Assembly (NCBI RefSeq): GCF_005239225.2
Contig: NC_133287.1
Coordinates: forward strand, 15,667,493 to 15,731,492
Direction of reading: 5' to 3'
Origin: Populus alba
Taxonomy: Eukaryota > Streptophyta > Magnoliopsida > Malpighiales > Salicaceae
Length of the DNA stretch: 64,000 bases
Shown here: positions 49,565-62,627 of the stretch, piece by piece
Numbering within the stretch: the first letter of the stretch is position 1
How the letters are laid out: every line of letters starts with the position of its first letter
The notes under the pieces: generated by a model
The model's database searches: none
Told to the model about the DNA's origin: nothing
Seen by the model: only the letters and a program-made list of their open reading frames with translations
Program-made: the position numbers and the translations under genes

Positions 49565-50608
49565 GCCTGACATGTTTTACTTGAACTTATTAGTCAACTA
49601 AACTCAAGGTAATATTGGTCTGATGAATATGCCAAATCTAAAGAATTTGGACTTGATAGTCAGTCAAGCTCAAGATAATGTTGGTTTGGCAAACATGTCA
49701 GATCAAAAAAACTTGGACTTGGAAGTCCACCAAGCTTAAGGAAACGTGGGTCTCACGAACATGCCACACCCAATGAACTTGGACTTGACGGTCAGCCAAG
49801 TCCAAGATAACACGGGTCTGGTGAAAATGTCAAGCCCAAAGTACTTGGGCTTAGCATTCACCTAAGCCCTAGATAACACGAGTCTGACGAGCATGCCAGG
49901 CCCAAAGAACTTGGACTTGGTTGTTAGCCAAATCTAGGTAACATGGGTTCGACAAACATGTCAGACCTACGAAACTTCAACTTGACAACCAACCAAGTCC
50001 AAGGTAGTGTGGGTTTGACGAACATGCCAGACTCATGTTTCCTTGAACTTGGTTGGCTGACCCAAAGAACTTGGACTTGACAATCAACCAAGTTCAAGGA
50101 AACGTGAGTTTGACAAACATGCCAGACCTAAAGAGCTTGAACTTGACAGTAAGTCAAGTCCAAGAAAATATGACTTTGATAATATGTAAGACTTAAAAAA
50201 CTTAGAGTTAGTAGTTGACACGACCAAAAGATTGATGTCTGCTCCCAAGTGCAGGAGTGTCAAAGTAATAAATAACTCGGCAAGACCGGGGTCGAACCAC
50301 AGAGAGGTTAATTGTATAAATTATAAATAACAAGACAACAACAACAATAATAACAACAATAATAACAATAATAGTAATAGTAATAGTAATAGTAATAGTA
50401 ATAGTAATACTCAGTACGTGACGTTGTTATACCTGAGAATGATTTAAAAGATCGGGTCATAGGTTTCCAGCCTATATACTGAGTTTATGAAAAGATCAAA
50501 GAGATATATTATATAATATAAACAGAATAATAATAATAATAATAATAGTAATAGTGGTACTACTACTACTACTAATAGTAATAATAATAATAATAATAAT
50601 AGTGGTAC

Positions 50609-50652
<44 letters not shown>

Positions 50653-52095
50653 GAAGAAGATGAAGAAATTAATGAGAACTTTGAGATGAAAGATTAATGT
50701 AAGGATTAAACAATGATAAAAACAAATTTCAAGGTTAGAGGATCCACTACTGGTATTTCAAACAAGTATATTATAAACTCTTATTATTCAATTGGAAACC
50801 ACACACAAAGTATGTTCCAATCGGATGATTTCTCATTAATAGCTCATTATAAATTATTAACATGATCATATTAATTATCTTATTTACATAACACCAAACT
50901 TTTAAATATTGTTAGGAATTCATGATGTTAACTGATGTTAACAATAAATCAAGTTCCTTTCATAACCCAGGTGTAGGTAATACTATACGGTTGGGCTATG
51001 AGAGTGCCAAGCATTTGTTGTACCAAGTATTATACAACATAAATCTAGATTAACCATTTAACAAGCAAGGTATTAAGAATTAGTAAGATAAAAAGATAAG
51101 ACATGTTAATATTAAACATTAAGGTCCATGTTGAGTTTACACCATACTTTTTCTTACACCATTGGTGTAACCTTTTCACCTTGACATAATAAACTTAGCT
51201 AAACATAATGAAGAAGAGAAACATAAATAAACAAAACAAGAACATAAAGAAAATACAAGTTAACTAAGTAAAGGAAAGGAAATGAAAATCATAAACAAGA
51301 TATTAATGAAAGCAAAACTTAAAAATTACAAAAAAAAATATAAAGAGAGAAATAAAGAGCATGAATTTGATCTAAACAACCAAGCTGCCAAATACATGGC
51401 AAATGCCTCCTTTTATAGGCCAAAATTCAGAATTATTGATTTGATGACTAATTGTTGAGTGGTTGGCCAACTTTTGACTTTGTGAAAATCCTTATCTTTT
51501 TGTCTGAATAAAACGAAAATGCTAGCATCAGAACTGGGTCCACTTGAAAACATGAAAGTTGTAGGCTTATGTCTTACTGAATTTGTGTAAAAATTTGAGA
51601 TCATTTTGACATCTAGAACTCGAGATATGACCCAATTACCGAACAATGTTCCAGTTTGGATTGCACCAATATCTCTTTTCTAAGTTTCCCCCTCTCTTTA
51701 TCTTCACAAATTTCAGTAGTTGAATTCATCAATCAATCATTTGATTTATATGATAGGTCTGCATTTAAGATGAACATTTACCATATATTAAGGTATTTTA
51801 TAGTATTAGACTTGTTATTATAAAACATGCTTTAGTTAAGGAGTTATTGATACTTTAAGTGCAAAATGATGATATAAAACCTTGATAAATATACACTTTC
51901 AAGTACTAATCAGCAGTCAACCAATTCCAAAGAAACGTGGGTCTGATTAACATGTCAAACTTAAAGAACTTGGATTTGGTAGTAAGTCAAGTCCAAGGAA
52001 ACGTGAGTCTAGCGAACATGACAGACCCAAGGAACTAAATCTAAGGAAACGTGAGTCTAGCGAACATGTGAGGCCCAAAGAACTTGGACATTACC
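49565..52095. repeat. 66-bp tandem array with two dyads per unit, split by a solo LTR
   Basis: About ten units at 49565-50215 continue at 51913-52095. Spacing measured at 49777, 49843 and 49909 is exactly 66 bp. Each unit carries dyad 1, like cttggacttg...ccaagtccaag, and dyad 2, like gggtctg...cagaccc. The unit at 49843 has dyad 1 as cttgggcttag...ctaagccc, a paired change. Copies are diverged. The array lies left of an LTR-like promoter region (52110-52790), so it may be LTR sub-structure. Confidence 0.85.
50211..51917 (+). mobile_element. Solo LTR (50216-51912), 1.7 kb
   Basis: Begins tgacacgacc and ends gtactaatca. It is the same family as 18168-19881 but in the opposite orientation. Flanks are gtagt (50211-50215) and gcagt (51913-51917), a 5-bp target duplication with one later change. 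Removing the LTR and one flank rejoins a normal array unit. It has long (aat)n and (agt)n tracts at about 50340-50410 and 50525-50650. No internal region is present. Confidence 0.82.
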
Positions 52096-52109
52096 AAACT
52101 CTAAAACTA

Positions 52110-52790
52110 TATGTCTGATTTTGAATGATCCTCTACAATATAAGTATTAAAGATATGGTAAACCACCATGCCTCTCTATATAGAATAATCATTCATATTA
52201 AGGTAATGATTTTCCTATATTTATAGGTATGTTCAAGGTCTCTTAACGGACCTACCATACCTATCATCTTATTAATGATATGTAAGAGATATTTGTCTTC
52301 TATTAATATCACCAAAAGTAAAGGACTTTCTAGTCTTTCCCTTATCTAACAATGACAAGGTTCATGGGGTATAAATACGCCCTGAACTATTTAGGTTAAG
52401 GGTTTATAACTTTTATTCTCTTAAGATAAAGATAAGATTTCAGAGCATTAACCAACTTAAAACTCAAGAACAAACATCTTTGTTATTTAAATTTAAGGCT
52501 CTTTTAAATCATTTATTGTCTTAAGTCATTTAATATATTTTTCATAAGTATATTGACTTTATCATTGGATTAAGTCCCCTGATTGAGACTATTTTTGTAG
52601 GTATTCAAGCTTCTATTATAAGCATAGAGTTCCTTAGATTAAGAAGAAGAAATCCAAGCACTTGAATATATTAATTAACTACTAGCACAAACACTAAATA
52701 ACCTTTTAGTTACATATCTTAGATTTTAGGACATTATTAATTTTGCTTTCTTTCAATTTCATTTAATGAACATTAGACACCATTTGTTAC
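52110..52790 (+). mobile_element. LTR-like promoter region next to the array
   Basis: A TATA box, tataaata, is at 52370-52377, followed by leader-like sequence. Together with the array to its left it resembles a long Gypsy-type LTR in plus orientation, but neither terminus nor a primer binding site was identified. Confidence 0.35.
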
Positions 52791-53829
52791 ATAATTTTTA
52801 CCAAGATGCTGATGTAGATTCAAGCCATTCCCATGAAATTAAAGGACAAATTTAAGGAAAGCCATCAATCACATGATATTGGACAAAATCAGTAAAATGA
52901 TACCTTTTTTTAAAAAAATAACACCATTAATATAAAACTTTTATGGGAATGACACAATTTAAAAATGTATTAGGGGAAATGACATAGGTTAACATAATTG
53001 TTATTCCGAATCACGATTTGAAACAAAATCATTTTTCAGAATCACAATTATGATCGGAATTGCGATTCAGAATAGTGATTATGATGGGTATTTAAACACT
53101 CATCTACTTTTTATGGGTACTACTCTTTCAAAAGAAAAAACCCTAAAAAAATAAAAACCACCACCAAAATAGACTCCAATCATCAAAGGCACCCTACAAT
53201 CCTCTACCAAAACACTAGAATCATCTTCTCCTCATCTTCATGAGTCTTTCAACTATTTAGTTGTTGCAAATCATTGGTCTAAGCTTGATTGACAACTTCC
53301 TTACCATGACAACAGGAGGAATTGCCACCTAGCCATAAAAAATCAAGATAAAATAGCTGCATTGTCTCTTAGTTTTATGGGTTTCGTTGTTGAATTGATA
53401 AATTTTAAGTTTTGATTTATGATTATTTGTGTTGTGTTTGATAATTGAATATTTTGATGATGTTGAGATGATTTTTGCTTTGAGTGAAACAATTATGCGT
53501 GTTTTTATGCAATATAAGTTATTTATGGAATCAATTAGGTTTGAATTAGAGAAATTAGGGTTTAAATTAATTTTTAAGGGTTACTTGTCCTGTTTAAGAA
53601 TATTATTTAAGATGATATAATTTTTATTTTAATTGATGCAATCAGATAGTTTTTCAATCAATTGATATTATTAATAAAGCTACAGTAAAAAATTTAGCAA
53701 CTAGAGTTTATGTTGGATTTTAATAGGGGATTTTTTGTTTTAATTAAGAAAATTTACATTTTAATTTATACAACTAGATATTTTCATTGATATTATTAAG
53801 GTCAAAGTAATAATGCATCCTTATAGGGG
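52791..53829. other. Unassigned AT-rich stretch
   Basis: No supported gene. A local cluster of gaatcac/gtgatt motifs occurs near 53010-53085. The frame at 53429-53620 has no family signal. Confidence 0.4.
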
Positions 53830-55375
53830 TAGAACACCCCCTCTCCATCATCTAGAGTGAATGTTATGTTATAGCTCGTCGAGGAGCTCTCTAAAATCAT
53901 ATTGATCTTAGGTAGGGCTTGAATAGGTTAGCTGGGCCTTTTCCTTTCATGTTTCATGTGTGCACATCTCTTAATGAATTATTTCAAATAACCCTTAGCT
54001 ATCAGCCTCTTAATCTATTTCTTTAATGTGAAACAATCTTCCATATCTTGCCCTTTGTCCTTATGGAATAATTTTTTTTTTTGAGGTGCTTATGTATGAA
54101 GGTGATACTATATAAGGTGAATATTAAACAAAGTCTTTCCCTTTAATGGCTGCAAAAACTTATGTGAGGGTGGTATTCAAGGGAGTTGTATATCTCTTTT
54201 CAGGGTATTGCACATGCTCCCCCACTAACCTTTTTTTACCTTTATTGGAATTATTACCTTTGTTAGGAGAGTGATTTTGTTTGAAAGGTTTCTTATCCTC
54301 AACCTTCTAGTAGAAATTGGGAGGCTCATGCCTTAACATACTGGTTTTTTCTACCTATATATGATTCTCCATTACTAGCTTCACCTTTAACAAGCTTCTA
54401 TCTAGTAAAACATATCAATCATTTTATAAAAAACGTTCTCTCACTCCACTTATCAGAGCCTCTAAGGCTATTGACTCGATCAATTCCTCTAGCTCGAACA
54501 TTTTTTTATTGAACCTTTTTAAATATACCCTAATGGATTTCCTTCCTAATTAAGTAACACTAAAGAGTTCCATGGAGCTCTTATTGACGAGTATATGGTG
54601 CTTGTGACATAAGTTTAACACATAGATCATTAAAACTCATGACAGAACTTGACTCCATTTTGTTATACGAGGCTTATGATGACCATCTGAAGTTCGTAGT
54701 GAGGATCTTGCACATAACATCTCCTTCTTGGATGACCAACTCAAGGTTATTACACATGTTTTGGACGTGTTCTCATAAATATGTCAGACTATCATAGTTG
54801 TCCAAAGTCATCTTTGTGGAGATTAACTCTTTAGATTTAAGGGTGTGCAAAACTTGTCTAGATAAAGGTGATCTCTTTATCTCATGAGGACTATAGACCT
54901 AATCTTGTATATATTTACTAGGCAAACTTCCATCGGACTGTTGTTTAATAGGCTTTGGAGAGAGCTAGAGAATTTTATTATAGAATAACATAATTGATAA
55001 ATAATTTTTATCAAGCGATGGTTAAAGTGATCACATCTAGAGTGACCACTTATTAGGAGAGCTTCACATCGACATGAATTTATTGGGGTGGAAAGCTCTT
55101 TATGTCATTTTTCTCAACCTCATTTAGATAATACAATTGTCTTCTGGTTAAGGGGATAACTTATGGTTGAGAAGTTAAGACTGAGCGTGTCACATCATAT
55201 GCCAAGACTTACTAGGTGTTAAGGTATGATATTGCCCCTGGGTTGCCAACATGACTTGAGTAAGGGCTTGTATTTGATTAATGAGTTGTTGAAACTTTGT
55301 TGGAGTAAATGTACCAGCAACTGTAAGAAGGTTTGTGATGCATCCCATCCTAGGGGTATCTTGATTGTATACCAT
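53830..55375 (-). pseudogene. Retrotransposon gag fragment (locus B)
   Basis: The N-terminal part at 55190-55375 includes FQQLINQIQALTQVMLAT, a coiled-coil-like gag start. The capsid-like part, homologous to 20891-21085, lies around 54480-54660. Many stops and shifts are present. Confidence 0.55.
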
Positions 55376-56340
55376 TGATAATGATTAGGGATGTAAAAAA
55401 CCAGTTTTGGAAGAATAATTGATGACTTTTTTATTAGGTTCCCATAAATAGCATCAATTGATGATGTTTTAAAATTCAATATGCTCAAGAGTGTGGTTTT
55501 TTAAGGTTTGGATAGTGGATAATCACATGTTCACATCAATATTTCCTTATCCAAAGCTTACGAAATGGATGGTTAGTGGTAGAAGACCTAACATCTATAA
55601 AACAATCCCTTTTGATGGGGGGTTTTAAGATCATCTGATGATAAAGTCAATAAATTTTAATAAAAGATTATAATAAATGAGAGACTAAACTTTCAATTCT
55701 AAGAACAAAAGTTTTTGCTCTTGTTTTTGTTTTTATACAATAAATGCTTTGATAATTAAAGTATAAATACTTAGAGAATAGAAATTGTGAACCTATTATC
55801 TGGTTGGTTCAATAGGTATTTATAGCCTTTGAGTCTTATCATGTTGCTTGAATAGAAAGGTTTGAAATGTCATTTTCTCCTGATAGTAGTAATAGGGGAT
55901 AAATATCCATTACACAATATTAATAAGAAACATCTATTATTTGCACAACATTAATGTTGATGGGAATATGATAAATTGCTAGAAGACTTTTATAGACTTG
56001 ACGGTGTGAAGATATGAATATTTTTGACCTTAACATTTTATGTTAAAAGTCTTAAGAATAAAAAAACAAAGCCTTATGGTCTAATGTGGGCTTAACATGG
56101 TACTAAGTCCAATTAAGTATGGGTTTGACGATCATATTGAGCTTAACGCTTAGTTAGACCCAAAGATGTTGGGTTTGACAGCTTGGCATATCCATGTTCA
56201 CTTAGACTTAGCGTGTGGTTAAACTCAACAATGTTGGGCCTGGAAGCCCATATTATCTGTGTTTGATATTTTGTCAAGCTTAGATATATTAGATTATCAC
56301 TCTATCTTTGACCCTTTTAGATATGGTCTGAAGCTAAAAA
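53830..56340 (-). mobile_element. Degraded Gypsy-type gag/LTR locus B
   Basis: In minus orientation an LTR-like block (56340 to about 55420) precedes gag (55375 to about 53830), the normal 5'-LTR-then-gag order. Both blocks match locus A. A short relative of the tandem array is at 56085-56260. At 55948-55955 there is a single acattaat, the empty counterpart of the MITE site in locus A. No pol was recognised and ends are not defined. Confidence 0.6.
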
Positions 56341-56407
56341 TTAAAATTAAAATTAAAAATACACGTATTGTGAAACCTTGAAAAATGAGTGATTAAAATG
56401 AATAGTT

Positions 56408-56408
56408 A

Positions 56409-56442
<34 letters not shown>
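56408..56442. repeat. (AAT)n microsatellite
   Basis: About eleven uninterrupted aat units, next to the start of the candidate LTR at 56446. Confidence 0.9.
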
Positions 56443-56445
<3 letters not shown>

Positions 56446-59284
56446 TGAGAGAAGTTGGATTTTTGGTGAATCTTTTTTTAAAATCACTTATTGACTAGTT
56501 TTACACTATTGTGCATAACGTGCAATCTGACCGTTAAATCGGATTGATATTTTATGAGAAATCTCATAGCATATAGTCCTACATTCAATTATAATTTTAT
56601 GGAAATTTGAGTTCGGAAAGATATTTTAAAACTGTCAATAGTTGGGGTAGTAAATAACATAAAATTCATTAATGGTAATTTTGTAAATATTTTGATGAGT
56701 TGAAAAAGTTCCAGCAGTTCTTTCTCCCTTATTTTGACACTAGAATCAAAGACATAATAAAGGGAAAAAAAAGGGAGAGAATAGAAGGAGAGTAAAACAC
56801 TTAAGAAAATAAAAATACCTTGAGAGAAAGAGTAAAAATTGTGTAGAATTAATGATCTAAAAGGTTTAAAACACAAATCACTCCCTCAAGCAAGGATTTA
56901 AAAAGAAACTAAGTGAGGGAGAAGGGAGAAAAAGGGGTTATAAGTCATGGCAAAGAAGAAAAATTAAAGGGGAGGAAAAACATTATCAAGTTAGCTTTCA
57001 AAGTTCATTTTAGTGTTGGGTAATGAGTTCTAAGTTATTTAAACAAGTTTGGATGGAAAGAAATAAATTTAATGCATTGTTCTTAGATTTTTGAATTAGG
57101 TTTTCCAGGAGAAAATTTTGGAAAAATGTAAAATTGTTGAAATTGATACATTTATGATAGGATAGGTTGAAAATGACGCAAAATAATGAAGGATGGAAGA
57201 TAAAATTTAGGTGTTATGGAGACAACATTGGTCAGTCATGTTAGGAATAAAAGATGATGAACATGGAATGTAATTAAGCTTGTATAATTGTGTGTGATTG
57301 TGGTGTATTGATGCATAAATGATAAAGTTGTATATAAAGATATAATAATATATGGGAAAAGTTAAGTAGAATAAATGATTAATGTCAATGCATGCTAATA
57401 TATATAGGTAGAGAATTTAATGTATTTCAATGCAAAATATTGGAAAGAGTATTAAATTATATGTTCATGAACAAGTTAGTTAATTATAAAGGTATAAGGA
57501 ATGATGTGAGGATTTAATTGGATGATCATATGACATAATTATTTTGTCATGCTTAGTAAAATCAAATATAATTCAAAAATAAAAGTTAATAAAATCAAAT
57601 ATGAACCATAAATAAAAGTTAAGGGGATATGAAAAGAAATAATTGAAGTATGAAAGTGTAAATCAATGAGGATTGAAGGTATTTATTATTGATAATAAGA
57701 CAATGTATTTTAAGGGAAATTAAGTTAGGAAATATGTATACTTGATAAGAAATGACAGCGGAAAAATTAATTAGTATGAATGGAATTAATGTTGAGACGA
57801 GAATTATTTGAACATGTAATGTTGAAATATGTAATGTGACAATGAAATTACGTACATGCTACAATACTGGATATGAATATGCTAACAAGCATACCTCCTT
57901 TGTTATTTTAGAAGGAACATTTGTGGCTAGAACTTCAGCGAAGCGAGCTTGAACATCTAGAACTGCAAGTAGGTGTTTTGCTCCTTAATTATATCAAGTT
58001 ATTATTGTTCTTTTTTTCTTATATATGAATGAGTTATCTTTGTTATGTATGCTTGATAATTAGTGAAATAAAATTGTGTCATGAATGTAAGAGAATTATA
58101 GGAATATATGGTGATGAATGAAAATTTTTTGATGAACAAACCTAATAAATATAAAAGATAATGTGTATGACTTAAGTTATCTGAATGGTCAGAAATTAAA
58201 GAGATATAAATATTTTGTTTTTGACTTAGTCTTCTAAGTGGTGGAAAGCTAAAGTGAATTGTGTTTGACTTACTTGTTTGCATAGGCAGGGTTGAGGTAG
58301 TATGGTCAGATGACTTGGTTATTTGAAAAGACAGTAACTAAAGAGATTTGATGTAAAAAAATTGACTTAGTCGTCTGTAAGAACAAAAACTAAGGTGTGG
58401 TTATAGGACTTAATCATTTATGTATGAGATGACTAAGGTGGAAATGAACTTGATCAGATTTTGAGGAAGACCTAGATTATTTGTGTTATTACTTGGTTTC
58501 CATTAAGATGCGGATCAAGGTGGCAAGATTAGCAAACTTTACAAGTAAATTATGAAGCTTGGTAATGGAGAAGTCATCCAAAAGTAACTAAAGTTGTAGG
58601 ATATGTCTAGAGATAATTTCTTAGAGATTATGGTGTTAAAAAAAAGGGTGTAAACTATATATATATATATATATATATAATTAATAAATAAATAAATAAA
58701 TTATATTGCTTTGTTGCAGGTCATTCTCATACCATGGAAGAGCCTTGATTCTCCTCTTTTTATGGGTAGTTATTTACTAGGTATATTTTGGTATTTGGTT
58801 ATGTAATATTTTAGTTCATTGGGATTTGCAGTTATTTTTTAGGCTTGTAATTAATGTAAAGTCACATACCATGTTTAGATAATTAAATATCTTTTGTGTA
58901 TACATTTAAATTTTTTGTATGCATGTAAATAACTTTATAATAAGCTTTGTTTTAATGACATCATGTATGAAAAGAAAAAATATGTCACTATTATTAGAAT
59001 GGAATAGAGAAGGTATAAGTCGAATTGGATAGAATGATAAGTAATTAGATTATGTCGAAGAAGGTCCAGGATGGTTGGGTCACAAATATGCATGATAAAT
59101 TGTGTTTTTGAAAGATGTCGACACTTGAGAACGTCAATTTACAGAGGAGACTGCTGAATTTTCGGTTGTTAGAATAAGAATAATAAGCTTAAAAAGTTGT
59201 TAGGGACCATGACATATGTGTGTGTGTGTAAAATTTATTTATTTTTTTAATGAATATAACAAAAATTTAATAGGGGGTGTTACA
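56446..59284 (+). mobile_element. Candidate solo LTR, chromovirus-like
   Basis: A possible LTR starts tgagagaagttgg and ends gggggtgttaca, flanked by taaaa and taaat. Inside are features I associate with chromovirus LTRs: 'gaccgttaaatcgg' near 56530, 'gcgaagcgagcttgaac' at about 57939, and degenerate gacttagtc repeats at 58200-58560. A (TA)n tract is at 58656-58679 and (TG)n near 59217. There is no internal coding region. Ends and target site are weak, so treat this as a candidate. Confidence 0.35.
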
Positions 59285-60387
59285 TAAATCCATCCATAAG
59301 ACCATATAGTTTACTATTCAATTAAATTAGGTTGAATTGATAAAATGTGAAGAATATAAGGTTAATTTGATGAAACTTTTATACCGAGGCTCAATTTTTG
59401 AATTGCCACGATCATAGAAACTACTAAATTGGAGGGTTTTCTGAAAAGGAGAATGCACAACAGAACGGTTAAGTGCGTGCCTTCAAGTGTTTGAACATTT
59501 ACAACTGGATAATATGAAATAAATTTATATAATAAACAATCCTAAAGTTGTGCTTAATTATTATTTTTTCGCTATATTTATATTCTTGCAGACCTTACTT
59601 GAATTTAATCCTGTGCTATAATTTGAGAATGGGGTGCTCATAAATCTAAAAGAAACAGAGAGACTTCCTGATCAGGAAAAAAAATTGTCTTGGTGTGAGA
59701 AAATTAGTTTGGAATTATCTTTAGTTGTTAAAGAACACTGAAAAAACCAACGATGAAAAACGAAATATAATAAATTTTAGTTATAATAGAGGGTTAAGGG
59801 AAGTAAAAACATCTTCTCTTCCTCGTAAAGCATATGTGATTTTCATTGCCTAAGAGTCTTAATTACAAGGATAAACTTCAAAATGATACAACAAACTTCT
59901 AATTAGGGGTCTAATGACCAAGTTCCAACGAAGGAATAATGTACATGCAACAAAATCCTTCAAAAGACTTGGCGTAAAGTATGACATGGATTGAGTAGAT
60001 ATCCCTTTACATAAGTTTAGTTTTCACACATATGGTATGGATCTTTGATGAAGCTATGATTTTCATCTTTAGAACGAGCAAATTCATTACTCTTGGAGTT
60101 GGCTCTCTCACTCTCTCGCAAAAGATTATTCTGAGAAACCATTTTTATATAGCAGATCCTACATGTATGTAAGAGAATAACGACAACTTCTGAGAGTATT
60201 AAATAATTTTAAATTTGATTACAGTGCTGGCTACAACATCTCCCTTTGCAAGTCACTAACATGGTTACAGCTAATTTAAAACATGGAATTACAGTACTCG
60301 TACACTGTTTTTGTTGACAACTCAGCATCAATGGTGTTAAGACCATCCTGTTAGCATGATAAATGTTTCCCATTATTGCAATTCTCT
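59285..60387. other. Intergenic, 3' flank of B3 gene
   Basis: AT-rich with no supported gene. The last few hundred bases should include the 3' untranslated region of the minus-strand B3 gene; the frame at 60209-60394 overlaps its stop and is not supported. Confidence 0.5.
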
Positions 60388-62627
60388 TTACCACGGGGCA
60401 CTGACAGCTTCCTGAAACACAAGCTCATGCTTCTCAGCATTCTCCTTTAGGGCCTCTATCTCATCATCAAGTCTCTCCCTCGTCTCCTTTAATTTCAAAA
60501 GCCTCAATTCGAGGTTTTTCATCTCTGAATCTATACGAGCTTGCTCAAGTTTAACTTCTCTGCATTCTGATTCCATTGCCTCTTCTGATTCCAGAGCAAG
60601 GCTCATCAGCCGGCTTAACCTCTCACGTAAAAATCCAACATTCATGCCAAACATCTCAAAGCCTTTCAAAGTCTTGTCCCAAACTCCATAATCAGCATGG
60701 GAGCTGGACAGCCTTGAAGATCTAATCTCCTCTGAAATGTCCACAGTCCCAATTATTATTTCAGCTGCCAATTTATGATTAATGCTGTTGAGAAGATTGC
60801 GGTGCAGAAATGAGTTTTGTGAGCGACATAGCTCATAGTACTTGATCCTGTGATGTTCTGAGAGCTCGGAGTCTATACCAAAACCGTTTAAGAGAACGCT
60901 GAAATTATCAATGCCTTCAAAATTATCAAAATCAACAGTGGATCCGGAAAGTTTGATGACTCCCAAAGTTTCGGAGGCACGGTCTTCACTTTCATTCTCA
61001 GATTGACTGGCAGTGCACCCTTTATTGTTGTCCACTACAATCAGGCCATTCTCTTGCATATTCTCTTCCAGATGGCCAGCTGGAAGAAGCTCCAAATGCT
61101 TGGCCTTTTTACCGCCTTGTACATCTTTTTCATCTGGTTCTTCAATGTTAGGAAAGAGGAAATTATGAATGTATTAGATCAAGTTTTAAGTGATCATTTA
61201 TAAATAGCAAAACAGCTCATAGAGAATTATATACTAGAGATGATTTCTTTTCCATTAGCATCTGAACTTGGAATGCCAAACTCCCCATCTGCTTGGGCGG
61301 AACCATTTCCTTTTACAATGTACACCTAGAAAACATTATCAGAAGCAATTGTAATAGTAGAAAACACATAGCAATGAGTAACAGTTTTATGCAAAGCAAC
61401 TTCAGAAAATAAGCCCAACCACTCAGCATTTAGAGTGTAGAAAACAAAACCTATCCCCACCGAAAACCAGTATACTTGCAGTTTTTCTTTTTCCTACATG
61501 TATGTGTGCTTAGTATGACCAACTTTTGCTCCAGTTTTTAAAGAAAAAGAACAGCTCTGTTCAAACAGGTGCATCACACGATACCTGTGATTTCAGTTTT
61601 CAACAAATGAGCAATATCTCTGTGAATCACCACTTGTATGTGTTTGTGTGCGTGTGTGTAATGAAGGTGTTTCCTCTCTGCTCTCAGAGATTAAAATGCA
61701 AACCTGACAACACAGGCCTTGTTATTTCAGGACTATCACACTGCGAACTCTAAACAAGAAAAAAGAATCTACTCATTTAACTGTTCTAGCCTTCAGCTTT
61801 GGTTGTTTTCTTCTTCATGTGATCATTCCTGAAAACTTGGCTCAGAGATAGAATGTTCTTCTCCAGTTCTCTATACTAAGAATTTAATTTCTGACTAGCA
61901 AAGTTTGCTTTCCTAAGGAGTCCAAAATTTTCCCTATTGCCGAACGCTTTTTCCTAAATATTCATTTCTGAAAGGATATCTAAAACAATTAGTGACTAAA
62001 AAAAAGAGGAACATTTGATTAAAAAACAAATGTACCTTAAACCTTGAAGGTTTCATTAAATGGAAAACAAGAACATCACCCTCATGTAAATTGTTTGCAG
62101 CACAGAATGCTTTCCATCCGCCACTCAGTGCTGTCCTTTCTGCAATGTAATTTAGTATGTATTCTTCCCCACTTTCATTTTCCAGAAAAACTGTCGTGTC
62201 ATTCTTTGGCAAATGCATTTTGCAGAACCGCATGGGAAGATGCTGTCAAGAGAGAAAGAACATATAAAACAGTCTAACCCATAGATATAGCATCTGATTC
62301 TTAAGTTTAGAACAGAGTTTCTTGTTACCATCCAAAACCCCACAGTCACATTTGAACGGACCAAAGTTTTTGCAAAGCTAGGATATGCTTCTTCTAAATT
62401 TGCCCGAATCTCTTCAGCCAGTTCCATAGCAGGAGACTTAGTTTCAGTACTATCATAGAATACACTGAACGCGTCTTTCTTTCGCTTACGGCTTTACATA
62501 CATATATAAAGGAACAAGGATGAGAATACAATAAACTCAAAAGTTTTATGCTTCAATCTAAGTACAAGACAGGTAGAATCTCTAACCTTCTGGGCTCCCT
62601 TGATTCCCCTGATTTATCATACAACAC
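60388..62627 (-). CDS. B3-domain protein (Os01g0234100-like), 5' end missing
   Basis: Visible exons, minus strand: 62627-62587, 62491-62329, 62242-62036, 61325-61235, 61139-60388, about 417 residues. A basic stretch (RSRKRKK) precedes the B3 DNA-binding domain: FAKTLVRSNVTVGFWM, then LPMRFCKMHLP, LSGGWKAFCAANNLHEGD and VLVFHLMKPSRFKVYIV. The C-terminal exon has a conserved region (RIKYYELCRSQNSFLH, GMNVGFLRERLSRLMSLA) and ends in a glutamate- and lysine-rich coiled coil. The architecture fits the Os01g0234100-like group of REM-type B3 transcription factors, and I recall the Arabidopsis gene beside ATG2 (At3g19184) as one. The N-terminal exons were not found up to 64000; they may lie off the window. 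The first listed exon is the least sure. Confidence 0.85.

Noticed and set aside
49565..50215. CRISPR-like regular spacing in the 66-bp array
   Set aside because: The genome is eukaryotic, the whole unit repeats and there are no unique spacers.
61526..61753. Plus-strand frame in a B3 gene intron
   Set aside because: Antisense to an intron, crosses a (TG)n run, and has no family signal.
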